From: an alpha proteobacterium IMCC14465
GTDB taxonomy: Bacteria; Pseudomonadota; Alphaproteobacteria; RS24
Length of the DNA: 64,000 bases
Assembly (NCBI GenBank): GCA_000293845.2
Contig: ALYF01000003.1
Location: forward strand, 310,001-374,000
Direction of reading: 5' to 3'
In this document: positions 19,899 through 28,938 of the stretch, one piece after another
How positions within the stretch are numbered: the first letter of the stretch is position 1
Layout: each line of letters starts with the position of its first letter
Position numbers and translations under genes: made by a program
The notes under the pieces: model-generated
Seen by the model: the letters and a program-made list of their open reading frames with translations, nothing else
The model's database searches: none
Told to the model about the DNA's origin: nothing

Positions 19899-20462
19899 TT
19901 ACGCGCGGATAATCATGCGTGTTTGGGGGGTAAGCAGAGGTAAAATTGCTTCCATATCTGCATGTGAAACAGCAACACAGCCCTCAGTAGGGCCGTAATC
20001 AGGCTTTGCAAGATGAAAAAATATGGCACTGCCTGCGCCGGGCACTACGGGTGCAAAATTATAGTTTAGCGGAATAATAACATCATATTGATTATCTGTC
20101 CGCCAAAGCGATTCGTGTGAATAGCCATGTGGCAGTGTCACGGGGCGGTTATAATCGGGGTCAGTCGGGTCATCTGACCAGCCGCTATTGGGCGTAATTT
20201 CAAGGGTTTTTAGTGTCTGGATTGGTGTTTGCCATTTATCAGGTCGAAACCAACAATCGCCTATTTGCCAGTTGCCTGCAGGCGTCCCGCCATCCCCTTC
20301 TTTCTTGTCAGTAAGGATGCCGCTTCTGCCAAGCGCGCAGGGATAAACGGTCTCGCCGAGGCGAAGCCGCCCCCTATGAATATCAGTTTTACTATCAGGG
20401 TGGCTCTCAGGGTGACTAGCAGGGTGACTAGTAGGGCCATGCTGTTCAACAATCATATCCAT
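19899..20462 (-). CDS. L,D-transpeptidase (YkuD-type) family protein
   Basis: The C-terminal region IFFHLAKPDYGPTEGCVAVS holds the HxxxxxxGxxGCxx pattern of the YkuD/ErfK catalytic site (His then Cys). Such enzymes form 3-3 peptidoglycan cross-links or attach lipoproteins in the periplasm. At 187 residues it is a compact member; no signal peptide is visible, so export is uncertain. The N-terminus has a short tandem run (HPASHPESHPDS) coded by near-identical 12-base repeats, which may mean the true start is downstream. Confidence 0.8.
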   Translation of the reverse strand: MDMIVEQHGPTSHPASHPESHPDSKTDIHRGRLRLGETVYPCALGRSGILTDKKEGDGGTPAGNWQIGDCWFRPDKWQTPIQTLKTLEITPNSGWSDDPTDPDYNRPVTLPHGYSHESLWRTDNQYDVIIPLNYNFAPVVPGAGSAIFFHLAKPDYGPTEGCVAVSHADMEAILPLLTPQTRMIIRA

Positions 20463-20594
20463 GAGGCGAGAGTGATAAACATCGCCTTATTTGTCGAGAT
20501 AAATATCACGCGCGTTCACATTTTCGTTATGTCCTAATAAAACACTGTCAATTTAAGCATGAAAACGCATAATGGTTTTGGTAAGAGTTGAGTT

Positions 20595-21281
20595 ATGAGT
20601 CAAAACAGAAAAATTTTAATTATTGAAGATGACACGTTGCTGGTTGAAGAACTGAGCGAGCAACTCCTTATGCATGAGGAGTTTGATGTCATATCTGCCG
20701 AAACTGCGAGCACCGGACTTGCCGCTGCTAAAAGCGAGGCACCCGATCTTATTTTGCTGGATGTTGGCCTCCCCGACCAAGATGGCCGCGAAACATGCAA
20801 GCTGATGCGCAAGGCTGGCATTACTGCACCGATTGTTATTCTGACAGGCGCGGATTCCGACGCTGATACTATTTTAGGTCTTGAAGCCGGCGCGAGTGAT
20901 TATGTCACTAAGCCCTTCAGATTTGGGGTTTTGCTGGCGCGCATTCGAACAAGGTTGCGTCAGTATGAAATGACTGAGTCTGCGCAATTCAATCTCGGCA
21001 ATTATCAATTTAAGCCATCCGTGAAAACGCTCATCCGAGAAGATGAAAGCAAAATAAGGCTGACGGAGAAGGAAACCAATATCCTCAGATTGTTATTGCG
21101 TGCAGGCGGCGAAACTGTGGCGCGGGATAAATTGCTCGAAGAGGTTTGGGGCTATAATGCGCAAGTGACCACGCATACGCTGGAAACCCATGTTTATCGC
21201 TTACGCCAAAAGATTGAAGACGACCCGTCAAATTCGGAATTGCTGATTACTGAAGCGGGTGGCTATAGATTAAATATCTGA
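20595..21281 (+). CDS. OmpR/PhoB-type response regulator
   Basis: A 228-residue two-domain regulator. The receiver domain has the acidic cluster EDD (11–13), phosphoacceptor Asp56 (LLDVGLP), Thr84 and Lys106 (YVTKPF). The C-terminal winged helix (LTEKETNILRLLLR to the THTLETHVYRLRQKIE recognition region) binds DNA. No histidine kinase gene is adjacent, so its partner is encoded elsewhere. It converges with the exonuclease III gene across 10 bases. Confidence 0.92.
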   Translation: MSQNRKILIIEDDTLLVEELSEQLLMHEEFDVISAETASTGLAAAKSEAPDLILLDVGLPDQDGRETCKLMRKAGITAPIVILTGADSDADTILGLEAGASDYVTKPFRFGVLLARIRTRLRQYEMTESAQFNLGNYQFKPSVKTLIREDESKIRLTEKETNILRLLLRAGGETVARDKLLEEVWGYNAQVTTHTLETHVYRLRQKIEDDPSNSELLITEAGGYRLNI

Positions 21282-21291
21282 TGTCGGGTGT

Positions 21292-22092
21292 CTAGGCTAA
21301 GTCAATCACCACCGGCACATGGTCAGAGGGTCTCTCCCAACCCCGCGCTTCGCGCAAAACTTTATAGCTTGTCACCTTGGGGCCAAGCGCTGGCGTGACC
21401 CAAATATGGTCAAGCCGCCGCCCACGATTGGAAACATCCCAGTCTTTGGCGCGGTAGCTCCACCACGAATAAAGCTTCTCCTCCAAAGGCACAAAACTGC
21501 GCGCGACGTCAATCCAGCTATGGGATTTCCTGACTTTTTCAAGAAGCTCAACTTCTTGTGGCGTGTGGCTAATAACATTAAGCAATTGCTTATGTGACCA
21601 GACATCATGCTCATAAGGCGCGATGTTTAAATCACCGACCAGAACACGTTGCGCGGTGGTTTTTTGTTTGGCCTTTGTGAAGCGGCTTTGCATCTCACCG
21701 AGGAAGTCAAGCTTATGCCCAAATTTCTCGTTTATGCTGCGATCCGGCTCATCGCCTCCGGCAGGAACATAAAAATTATGAAGTGACAGAGGTGCGCCGT
21801 TATAATCGAGAATGGTCTCAATATGCCGCCCGTCTTTCTGGTTGCAATAATCAATGATATTTATTTTTTCAATCGGAAGTTTGCTCAGCGTTGCCACGCC
21901 GTGATAGCCCTTTATGCCGTTAATTGCGACATGTTCAAATCCCATCTTGTTAACGGCTTTGGTTGGAAAGCTGTCATTCGGGCATTTTGTTTCCTGCAAA
22001 CAGATAACATCCGGCTTCAGTTTTTTAGCCATTTTGGCGACCAGCTCAATTCGAAGCCTTACAGAATTAATATTCCATGTCACGATGCGCAT
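21292..22092 (-). CDS. xth: Exodeoxyribonuclease III
   Basis: AP endonuclease/3'-5' exonuclease for base excision repair. The 266-residue protein starts MRIVTWNINSVR with the metal-site Asn7, then CLQETKC (Glu34), GDLNIAP and the C-terminal SDHVPVVIDL with the catalytic Asp-His pair. Length is usual. It is downstream of lolA and the unknown gene on the same strand; ftsK–lolA–xth is a common alphaproteobacterial neighbourhood. Confidence 0.94.
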   Translation of the reverse strand: MRIVTWNINSVRLRIELVAKMAKKLKPDVICLQETKCPNDSFPTKAVNKMGFEHVAINGIKGYHGVATLSKLPIEKINIIDYCNQKDGRHIETILDYNGAPLSLHNFYVPAGGDEPDRSINEKFGHKLDFLGEMQSRFTKAKQKTTAQRVLVGDLNIAPYEHDVWSHKQLLNVISHTPQEVELLEKVRKSHSWIDVARSFVPLEEKLYSWWSYRAKDWDVSNRGRRLDHIWVTPALGPKVTSYKVLREARGWERPSDHVPVVIDLA

Positions 22093-22119
22093 CGTTTTGT
22101 CTCGCTTTAAAAAAATTAA

Positions 22120-22872
22120 TTAAAAAAGATTAAGGCTGTTGCCGATAAGGGAGACAGGCCAACGCCCCATCTCGAAAAGTCTGAACCTCAGCATAAGTGG
22201 GTGATTGGCGATTTCCTCATCATCCAGTTCGAGCGTTTCCATATGCGGGTCGGCTTTAAAAGCTTGCGCCGCATAGGCGGCAAGGCTGAGCGCCGCGCCG
22301 TGGACAGCTTGTTGGGCAGCGCCTGCGGCGAGGTTTGTCAACGCTTCCGAGGATGCTTCGTCAGCCATATAAAGCGCCTCTTCCACGCAATTTGCCACAT
22401 CTTCGGATAGGCTGGAGGCAAGATGCGTTAACATAATCCCAAGACCTTCTTCACTGATAAGGGTGAGCGCATCTGTTGCGGCGGCGGCACGGAACTGCTC
22501 TTCAATTTCCCATGCCTCACTATTAATATCCATGCTTTGGGCGGCGTCTGCGGCATCGCGCCAATCGAGCAGGGGCGCGGCGGCGGCTTCAGGCAATCCC
22601 AGCCCTTCCAGATAAAGCGTAACAAGGTCAAGACACGCATCATCCAAAGGTTCGCCAAGCGCTGAAAACCAACTTACACGTGCCGCACGATTAGCGAAGT
22701 CACGCAAAACGGTGAGGGCTGGCAATTCGGCCTCGAGTGCCTCAAGTGCGATATCGGAAATAGCATTTTCTTCGGGGTCTTCAGGTCCAAATGGGGGTCC
22801 AACTGGTGCTCCAGGTGGGGTTTCGGATATGGTCAAAGGGGACTCCTGTGAAGAGGATTTAAAATTTTCCAT
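22120..22872 (-). CDS. Uncharacterised acidic Ala-rich protein between lolA and xth
   Basis: I do not recognise this 250-residue protein. I set the start at the ATG at 22872, which overlaps the last codons of lolA (stop at 22859–22861); longer starts lie inside lolA. It is strongly acidic and rich in Ala, Leu and Glu, with a Pro/Gly-rich stretch (APVGPPFGPEDPEE) near the N-terminus and long predicted helices; no signal peptide or membrane segment is visible. The ending MGRWPVSLIGNSLNLF is distinctive. Coupling to lolA suggests co-expression only. Codon usage looks like the neighbours. Confidence 0.7.
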   Translation of the reverse strand: MENFKSSSQESPLTISETPPGAPVGPPFGPEDPEENAISDIALEALEAELPALTVLRDFANRAARVSWFSALGEPLDDACLDLVTLYLEGLGLPEAAAAPLLDWRDAADAAQSMDINSEAWEIEEQFRAAAATDALTLISEEGLGIMLTHLASSLSEDVANCVEEALYMADEASSEALTNLAAGAAQQAVHGAALSLAAYAAQAFKADPHMETLELDDEEIANHPLMLRFRLFEMGRWPVSLIGNSLNLF

Positions 22873-23539
22873 AAGGGCGGCGGCGCGGCTCATCGAGTCT
22901 GAAATCATTTCTATCAATATTTTCGCGCTTTTGTAAGTCGTTCAGAATAATTGTAATCGCCTGACCTTGCGCATCGACCACATGCCAGCTTCGAAGGTTT
23001 ACGGTATCTGGTGTGCCTTGATAGTCAAATGTTAAACGGGCATAGCCGGGGAAATCACCCTGCGGGTCTTGTAACAGCATCTCGGCGGCGGCATCAAAAA
23101 CATCGAGCCTGGCAATATAGTCGGCTTTATCGGATAGCGACGTCTCGCCCCAAAAAATCGGCAGAGGTGTTTGGCTGAGCGGATAGCGATCCGCTTTCTC
23201 GCCAGGGGTCTCTTGAACCGCCAGCCATTTGCCATCTGCGACAACTTTCAGCTTTTGCGGCGGGTCATAATCAAAGCGCATCAAGCCGGGTCTCTTCATC
23301 AGAAATTGACCCGTGGAGGCGTTGCCCTGCTGATCAATTTGCAGAAAAGTGCCTGCCATATTATCCAGCTGGTCCAGATAGGTGGATATGTGCTTGAGGG
23401 CGGCTCTATTTTCGGTGTTTTCAACTCTGTTTTCGGCTGTGTTTTCGGCTGTGTTTTCGGCTGTGGTTTGTGCCGCACCGCCCTGTGATAAAAGCAACAG
23501 GGCAAAGCAGGCCTGCAGAAGAACTTTATGTAATCTCAT
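22859..23539 (-). CDS. lolA: Outer-membrane lipoprotein carrier protein LolA
   Basis: LolA ferries lipoproteins across the periplasm. The 226-residue protein has a signal peptide (MRLHKVLLQACFALLLLS to GGAAQ), then the LolA core GTFLQIDQQG, GQFLMKRPGLMRFDYD and VADGKWL. Between signal and core is a low-complexity (TAEN)n segment encoded by three exact 12-base repeats. The end overlaps the start of the unknown acidic-protein gene. ftsK is immediately upstream on the same strand. Confidence 0.9.
   Translation of the reverse strand: MRLHKVLLQACFALLLLSQGGAAQTTAENTAENTAENRVENTENRAALKHISTYLDQLDNMAGTFLQIDQQGNASTGQFLMKRPGLMRFDYDPPQKLKVVADGKWLAVQETPGEKADRYPLSQTPLPIFWGETSLSDKADYIARLDVFDAAAEMLLQDPQGDFPGYARLTFDYQGTPDTVNLRSWHVVDAQGQAITIILNDLQKRENIDRNDFRLDEPRRRPYGKF
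23428..23463. repeat. Three 12-base tandem repeats within lolA
   Basis: The unit TGTTTTCGGCTG occurs three times without change (23428–23439, 23440–23451, 23452–23463), with degenerate flanking copies. It codes for repeated Thr-Ala-Glu-Asn just after the LolA signal peptide. Being a multiple of three, copy-number change would keep the frame. Confidence 0.85.
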
Positions 23540-23590
23540 TAACGGGCCCCTCTCATGCTTTCCTTTTAGTATTTTGCTTTAATGCTTGCC

Positions 23591-26059
23591 TTAATGCTTA
23601 CCGGCTAGGACTTCACGTTTGCCGGCATGATTGGGAGGGCTAATGACGCCTTCATCTTCCATTTTTTCAATCAGGCTTGCCGCACGGTTATACCCGATTT
23701 GCAAGCGCCGTTGAACATAGCTGGTCGAGGCGCGATTATCGCGGGTGACAATCGCCACCGCTTGGTCATAAAGACTGTCGCCTGAACTCTCGCCCTCCAG
23801 AGAACCCATTTCGGCAGGGTCGCTATCTTCCGTGACCGCATCAATGTAAACGGGCTGACCCTGTTTTTTCAGAAATGAGACAAGACCTTCGACTTCATTA
23901 TCCGATACAAATGGACCATGCACACGCTGGATGCGCCCCCCGCCTTCCATAAAGAGCATATCACCCATACCAAGTAATTGTTCCGCGCCCATATCACCAA
24001 GCACGGTTCGGCTGTCAATTTTCGAGGTCACTTGAAAGGCAATTCGGCTCGGGAAATTCGCTTTAATCGTCCCCGTGATCACATCAACTGATGGGCGTTG
24101 GGTCGCGGTGATGAGATGCACACCCGCCGCGCGTGCCATCTGAGCCAGCCGTTGAACGGCGGCTTCAATCTCTTTACCGGCGACGAGCATCAAATCTGCC
24201 ATCTCGTCAATAACAACGACAATATAAGGCAGTTTTTCGAGGTTGATTTCTTCGGTCTCAAACATGGCCTCGCCACTTTCAGGGTCGAAGCCTGTTTGTA
24301 TCTCACGGGTCAGCTTCTCGCCCTTTTGCATCGCTTCCACCATGCGCGCATTATAGCCTTCAATATTGCGCACTTTGATTTTCGACATTTTCCGATATCT
24401 GTTTTCCATCTCCTGCACTGCCCATTTTAGTGCGGCGACGGCTTTTTTGGGTTCGGTCACGACGGGCGCGAGCAAATGCGGAATGCCGTCATAAATTGAT
24501 AATTCCAGCATTTTAGGGTCGACGAGTATCATGCGGCACTCTTCAGGTGTGAGGCGATACAAGATTGATAAAATCATGGTGTTAATGCCAACCGACTTAC
24601 CCGAACCAGTCGTTCCCGCGACAAGCAAGTGGGGCATTTTTGTCAAATCACTCAGCACGGGCTCACCGCCAATATCTTTACCAAGCGTAAGGGGAAGTTT
24701 GGCGTTACTTTTCTCGAAGGCTTCGCTGGATAGTATTTCCCTTAGAAAGACTGTTTCCCGATTGCTATTTGGCAGTTCAATGCCAATCACATTATGACCG
24801 GGGACTGTCGCGACACGGCAGGATATTGCACTCATGGCGCGGGCAATGTCATCTGCCAGGCCGACCACGCGAGATGATCGGATGCCCGCCGCGGGCTCGA
24901 GTTCATAGAGCGTGACAACAGGGCCGGGACGTACGCGTCCAATCTCACCCTTAATGCCAAAATCCTGTAAGACAGTTTCCAATAATCGCGCATTGGACTC
25001 CAAAGCATCCATACTGACTTTTTGTGGCGCACGACCGCGTGGCTCTGACAGCAACCGTAAGGGCGGCAGGGTAAAATCGCTATCTGTTTCAAGAGCAGGC
25101 TCAAGGGGGAGGTTATCCTGCGCTTCTTTCGAGGCGCGGCGACCTTGGCGCGGTGTGCTTTTTTTCTCAACAGGTATCGGTTTGCGAGCGTCTGGTTTTG
25201 TCGTTTTCGCCGTGCCTGTTTCAGACGTTCTGTCTGCGGTCGTTGAGGTGCCAGCCTCGCCGTTTTGACGTCTAAATCTAAGCCCTAAATTTCCAAAATG
25301 CTGCTTGGCGCTCTGAATAAGGTTTCTGAAAAATTCAAGCGCGGGTGCAAAGGCTGATATTTCAGTCTCTCTGGATGTTTCGGGCTTCTTGTTGGTTAAA
25401 AGCGTCTTCAGGAAACGCAAGACTGTGGCGAGCATATAAAGGGTTGTTTTGATAAACAGCCCAAACCAACCGGCGGACATGAGCGCACAAGCAAAGCCAA
25501 TCATGCCTATGATCGCCGCCACAACCCAGAGCCAGATTGCGATGGAGGGCAGGAAATTATTGAGCGCGTCGCCGAATAAAAGCGTGAGCCAACCCCCAAG
25601 CGGCGTGACCAGCGTCTGCCCTAAAAGACCACCTGCATGAGGAGCGGATGCGTCTGGTAGGAGTGGTGCAATTGTTGCCGCCATTGACAAAAACAGGATG
25701 CCTGCCGCCCAGAGAAAAGATTTAAGAACCGGTCGCGTGGCCGAGGCGTGCCGAAGATACCGCCAGCCTAAAGCCGCCAAGCCGGGGATGATGCCCCAAG
25801 CCCCATATCCGGTAAACTGATAGAGCAAATCTGCAATCACGGCCCCATAGCTGCCAAACCAGTTTTGAATATTCATATTGCCATCTGTGTTAATGGCACG
25901 GTTAAGGCTCGGGTCGCCGGCGTGATAGCTGAATAATATCAGTGCAAGTGACAGGCTGGCTGTCATTAGAATAATGCCGATGACCTCCTGCCCACGAAAA
26001 ATAAGGAAGTTGCCCAGTCGCCCGCGGAGGTCGCTCAAACTGTTCAAGATTTTTGTCAT
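23591..26059 (-). CDS. ftsK: DNA translocase FtsK
   Basis: FtsK pumps DNA at the division septum and aids dimer resolution. The 822-residue protein has about four to five N-terminal membrane helices (residues 25–215), a short linker (to about 340), the alpha/beta motor with Walker A GTTGSGKS (482–489) and Walker [11 protein letters not shown], and the C-terminal gamma winged helix ([17 protein letters not shown]) that reads KOPS. It is followed downstream by lolA, and an aminotransferase gene ends one base upstream. Confidence 0.95.
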   Translation of the reverse strand: MTKILNSLSDLRGRLGNFLIFRGQEVIGIILMTASLSLALILFSYHAGDPSLNRAINTDGNMNIQNWFGSYGAVIADLLYQFTGYGAWGIIPGLAALGWRYLRHASATRPVLKSFLWAAGILFLSMAATIAPLLPDASAPHAGGLLGQTLVTPLGGWLTLLFGDALNNFLPSIAIWLWVVAAIIGMIGFACALMSAGWFGLFIKTTLYMLATVLRFLKTLLTNKKPETSRETEISAFAPALEFFRNLIQSAKQHFGNLGLRFRRQNGEAGTSTTADRTSETGTAKTTKPDARKPIPVEKKSTPRQGRRASKEAQDNLPLEPALETDSDFTLPPLRLLSEPRGRAPQKVSMDALESNARLLETVLQDFGIKGEIGRVRPGPVVTLYELEPAAGIRSSRVVGLADDIARAMSAISCRVATVPGHNVIGIELPNSNRETVFLREILSSEAFEKSNAKLPLTLGKDIGGEPVLSDLTKMPHLLVAGTTGSGKSVGINTMILSILYRLTPEECRMILVDPKMLELSIYDGIPHLLAPVVTEPKKAVAALKWAVQEMENRYRKMSKIKVRNIEGYNARMVEAMQKGEKLTREIQTGFDPESGEAMFETEEINLEKLPYIVVVIDEMADLMLVAGKEIEAAVQRLAQMARAAGVHLITATQRPSVDVITGTIKANFPSRIAFQVTSKIDSRTVLGDMGAEQLLGMGDMLFMEGGGRIQRVHGPFVSDNEVEGLVSFLKKQGQPVYIDAVTEDSDPAEMGSLEGESSGDSLYDQAVAIVTRDNRASTSYVQRRLQIGYNRAASLIEKMEDEGVISPPNHAGKREVLAGKH

Positions 26060-26060
26060 A

Positions 26061-27308
26061 TTATTTTATGCCTTCCGCCGACAAAATATCATGCATTCTG
26101 GGCAAAGCCAATTTCATCTCTGCCATATCGCCGACAAGCGCCACGCGAATATATCCAGCCCCCGGGTTTTCTCCCTTGGCTTCTGCTCCCAGATAGGCAC
26201 TCAGATAAGTGCCGGGCAGGACGCGGATGCCGCCTTTTTCCCATAGCAATTTCGTTACCGCCTCGCTGTCGCCGACATTAAGCCAGAGGAAAAAACCACC
26301 TTCGGGTCTGTAAAAGCCATAATTCGCGCCGAACACATTTTCAGCCAAATCTATTTTGGCTTGATAGAGTGACCGGTTTTCTTGCACATGGTCGTCATCT
26401 GCCCAGCAAAGTGCCGCCGCTTTTTGAGCCGCTATTGGGCTTTGGGGTGCGGCAAGCATTCTGAGTTTTAGAAATTGCGCCATTAAATTTTCACCCCCAA
26501 CGCTTAGACCGGAGCGCAGGCCGGGCAGGCTGGAGCGTTTTGATAAAGAGTGAAACACCATGAGGTTTTTAAGGCCTTCAGGCCTTTTGGCGGCGACATT
26601 TAGAGCCGATACGGGCGGGCTTGCCTCGTATATTCGGTCAAAAATATCAATGTAACATTCGTCCATGATGAGCAGAAAATTATGCTTTTCAGCGCGTGCT
26701 AACCACTGGTCGAGATACGCCCAATCGGCAATAGCACCTTGTGGGTTGGCGGGGCTGCACATAAAAACCGCGCGCATCTGGTCGAGCGTGTCGTCTGACA
26801 GTGAGGACGGGTCAGGGAGAAAGCCAGTTTCTGCCACTGCGTTCATATAAAGTGGTGTTGCCCCGGCGGATAGCGCGGCGGCGGCATAAAGTTGGTAAAA
26901 CGGGTTTGGCATGGCCATAAATTTTTTGTCGGGTCCGTCCGGTGCAATCTGTGCGGCTAGAAATAAGGCTTCGCGCGTGCCGGTGGCTGGCAGTACTTGA
27001 TGCGGTGCGCCATAAATCTCAGGCGCGAGGCCAAAGCGCCGCGCGAGCCAATCGCGCGCGGCAATCTGCCAGCTGTCGATGCCATTAATCGGCGGGTAAT
27101 CGCCATAGCTCGCCAGATTGTCGGTCAGGCAATCCAGTGCGAATTGCGGGGGCTTGTGTCGCGGCGAGCCGACAGCAAGAGATATATGCTCGGACTGAGT
27201 GGATGGGGTGTCCAGCAAGGCGCGGAGGCGTGCAAAGGGGGACTCTGACAGCCCGGCGAGAACGGCGTTTTGAGCCGTGTCATCTGGCGTCATGTCATCT
27301 CCTTTCAC
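26061..27308 (-). CDS. Class I/II aminotransferase (succinyldiaminopimelate-type)
   Basis: A 415-residue fold-type I PLP enzyme. The PLP lysine sits in [24 protein letters not shown] and PANPQGAI match the cofactor site of the family. Homologues beside ftsK in alphaproteobacteria are usually annotated as N-succinyldiaminopimelate aminotransferase (DapC), which acts in lysine and peptidoglycan synthesis; the substrate cannot be read from sequence. Met6 is an alternative start. The stop is one base from the ftsK start. Confidence 0.85.
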   Translation of the reverse strand: MKGDDMTPDDTAQNAVLAGLSESPFARLRALLDTPSTQSEHISLAVGSPRHKPPQFALDCLTDNLASYGDYPPINGIDSWQIAARDWLARRFGLAPEIYGAPHQVLPATGTREALFLAAQIAPDGPDKKFMAMPNPFYQLYAAAALSAGATPLYMNAVAETGFLPDPSSLSDDTLDQMRAVFMCSPANPQGAIADWAYLDQWLARAEKHNFLLIMDECYIDIFDRIYEASPPVSALNVAAKRPEGLKNLMVFHSLSKRSSLPGLRSGLSVGGENLMAQFLKLRMLAAPQSPIAAQKAAALCWADDDHVQENRSLYQAKIDLAENVFGANYGFYRPEGGFFLWLNVGDSEAVTKLLWEKGGIRVLPGTYLSAYLGAEAKGENPGAGYIRVALVGDMAEMKLALPRMHDILSAEGIK

Positions 27309-27370
27309 GTCTTTTTCACAAACGGACTCTTGTAAAACTCATAAATAACTACACAAAAAAACCGCATATA

Positions 27371-27399
27371 AAAACCGGGGCAAGCATAACCCGCCCCGG
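27371..27399 (-). terminator. Intrinsic terminator downstream of amt
   Basis: CCGGGGC (27375–27381) pairs with GCCCCGG (27393–27399); read on the minus strand the hairpin is followed by a T-run (27374–27371, then more T further on). It lies 70 bases past the amt stop. Confidence 0.8.
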
Positions 27400-27468
27400 C
27401 TGATTTGGTCAAAACCAATTACGAAATGCTGCTTGAGACAGCCTAAACGATTTGATTTTTGCAATGAA

Positions 27469-28683
27469 CTAATTCATGCGGCCTTCCGGCTCAGATTGAA
27501 TGTTATGAATAGCAAGGTCTGCGCCCATAATTTCCTCTTCTTCGGTGAGGCGGATGCCAATGGTTTTCTTCAGCACACCATAAACAACGAGACCGCAAAT
27601 CAGGGCATAGCCACAGCCGACGACGGTGCCGACCAGTTGAGACATGAAGCTGACACCCCCAAGACCGCCAAACATTTCAAGCCCGAAAATACCGGCCGCA
27701 ATGCCGCCCCAAGCGCCTGCCAGCCCGTGCAAAGGCCACACACCCAGCACATCGTCAATTTGCCATTTTTCCTGACACAGGTTGAAAAATTGAACAAACA
27801 GAAAGCCGCCAATACCGCCAGTAATGAAAGAGCCTATCGGGTGCATGATATTCGACCCTGCACATACGGCGACAAGACCAGCCAGTGCGCCATTATGGAC
27901 AAAGCCTGGATCACCGCGTCCGATAACCAGCGCGGCGAGAATACCGCCGGTCATGGCGAGCAATGAATTCATGGCGACCAGACCCGTGACGCCCTCAAGC
28001 GACTGGGCGGACATAACATTAAAGCCGAACCAACCGACACAAAGCATCCATGACCCAAGAGCCAACCATGGAATGGATGATGGTGGGAAAGCTCTGCCTT
28101 TGTCGCCATATCTGCCGTGGCGTGCGCCGAGCATCAGGACGGCACCTAATGCCAACCAGCCGCCGACACCATGGACGACAACCGAACCGGCAAAGTCATT
28201 AAACGCATAGCCAAAGGTCGCTTCGAGCCATGATTGGAATCCAAATTGACCGTTCCAAATAATGCCTTCAAAAAACGGATAAATCAGCGCGACGATAATC
28301 GCCGATGCTACCAATTGAGAACCGAACTTCGCGCGCTCGGCAATACCACCGGAAATAATCGCGGGAATAGCAGCCGCAAATGTTAACAGGAAGAAAAACT
28401 TAACCAGCGAAAGGCCTTGCCCGTCAAAGCCAGTGCCTTCTCCACCTTGAATGGTGGCCGCGCTTGCGAAAAAGTCAATGCCGTATGCCACGCCGTAACC
28501 AATCAAGAAATAGGCAACTGTTGATATGGCAAAGTCTGAAATGATTTTCACCAGGGCGTTCACCTGGTTTTTTTTACGAACAGTTCCAACTTCAAGAAAT
28601 GCAAATCCGCCATGCATGGCAAAAACCAAAATAGCACCAATAAGCAAAAAGAAGACGTCACCACCCAATGGCGATTGAGACAT
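27469..28683 (-). CDS. amt: Ammonium transporter (Amt family)
   Basis: Inner-membrane ammonium channel of about eleven helices. I set the start at 28683 (MSQSPLGGDVFFLLIG), because GGAGGG lies just before it and the ATG at 28695 is part of that ribosome site; 404 residues. Family landmarks are FAFLEVGTVRKKNQVN near the N-terminus, FAGSVVVHGVGG, ALGSWMLCVGWFGFN and PLHGLAGAWGG, including the pore histidines. No glnK/glnB gene is adjacent, unlike the usual glnK–amtB pair. A sigma-54 promoter lies upstream. Confidence 0.95.
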   Translation of the reverse strand: MSQSPLGGDVFFLLIGAILVFAMHGGFAFLEVGTVRKKNQVNALVKIISDFAISTVAYFLIGYGVAYGIDFFASAATIQGGEGTGFDGQGLSLVKFFFLLTFAAAIPAIISGGIAERAKFGSQLVASAIIVALIYPFFEGIIWNGQFGFQSWLEATFGYAFNDFAGSVVVHGVGGWLALGAVLMLGARHGRYGDKGRAFPPSSIPWLALGSWMLCVGWFGFNVMSAQSLEGVTGLVAMNSLLAMTGGILAALVIGRGDPGFVHNGALAGLVAVCAGSNIMHPIGSFITGGIGGFLFVQFFNLCQEKWQIDDVLGVWPLHGLAGAWGGIAAGIFGLEMFGGLGGVSFMSQLVGTVVGCGYALICGLVVYGVLKKTIGIRLTEEEEIMGADLAIHNIQSEPEGRMN

Positions 28684-28719
28684 GTTTCCCTCCATTATAA
28701 TTATCTCTAGTTCAATACA

Positions 28720-28736
28720 AGCAAGATGTGTGCCAG
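28720..28736 (-). promoter_or_regulatory. Sigma-54 promoter for amt
   Basis: On the minus strand the sequence reads CTGGCACACATCTTGCT, matching the -24/-12 consensus TGGCAC-N5-TTGC exactly. It ends about 37 bases before the amt start, leaving a short leader. This implies nitrogen control through an NtrC-type activator, though I found no clear NtrC dyad in the 200 bases upstream. Confidence 0.85.
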
Positions 28737-28938
28737 AAATATGAACTAACCCATTGATATTATGCGTGTTTATATGCTGTTATTTATGCTCATACCGGTT
28801 TTGCACAAAATTTCATCATTTATGGACATTATGCGTGCAGACGCCTAAATAATGGTCAATTCTGTCAAGTAAGCTAATGCGTGACATGTCGCACTTCTCG
28901 AGCTGGACTTTGGTGTCTGGGTCGGTCACTTTAGGAGT

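Noticed and set aside
28738-28938. NtrC binding site upstream of the amt promoter
   Set aside because: Only weak TGCAC-like half sites without the second arm; not enough to call.
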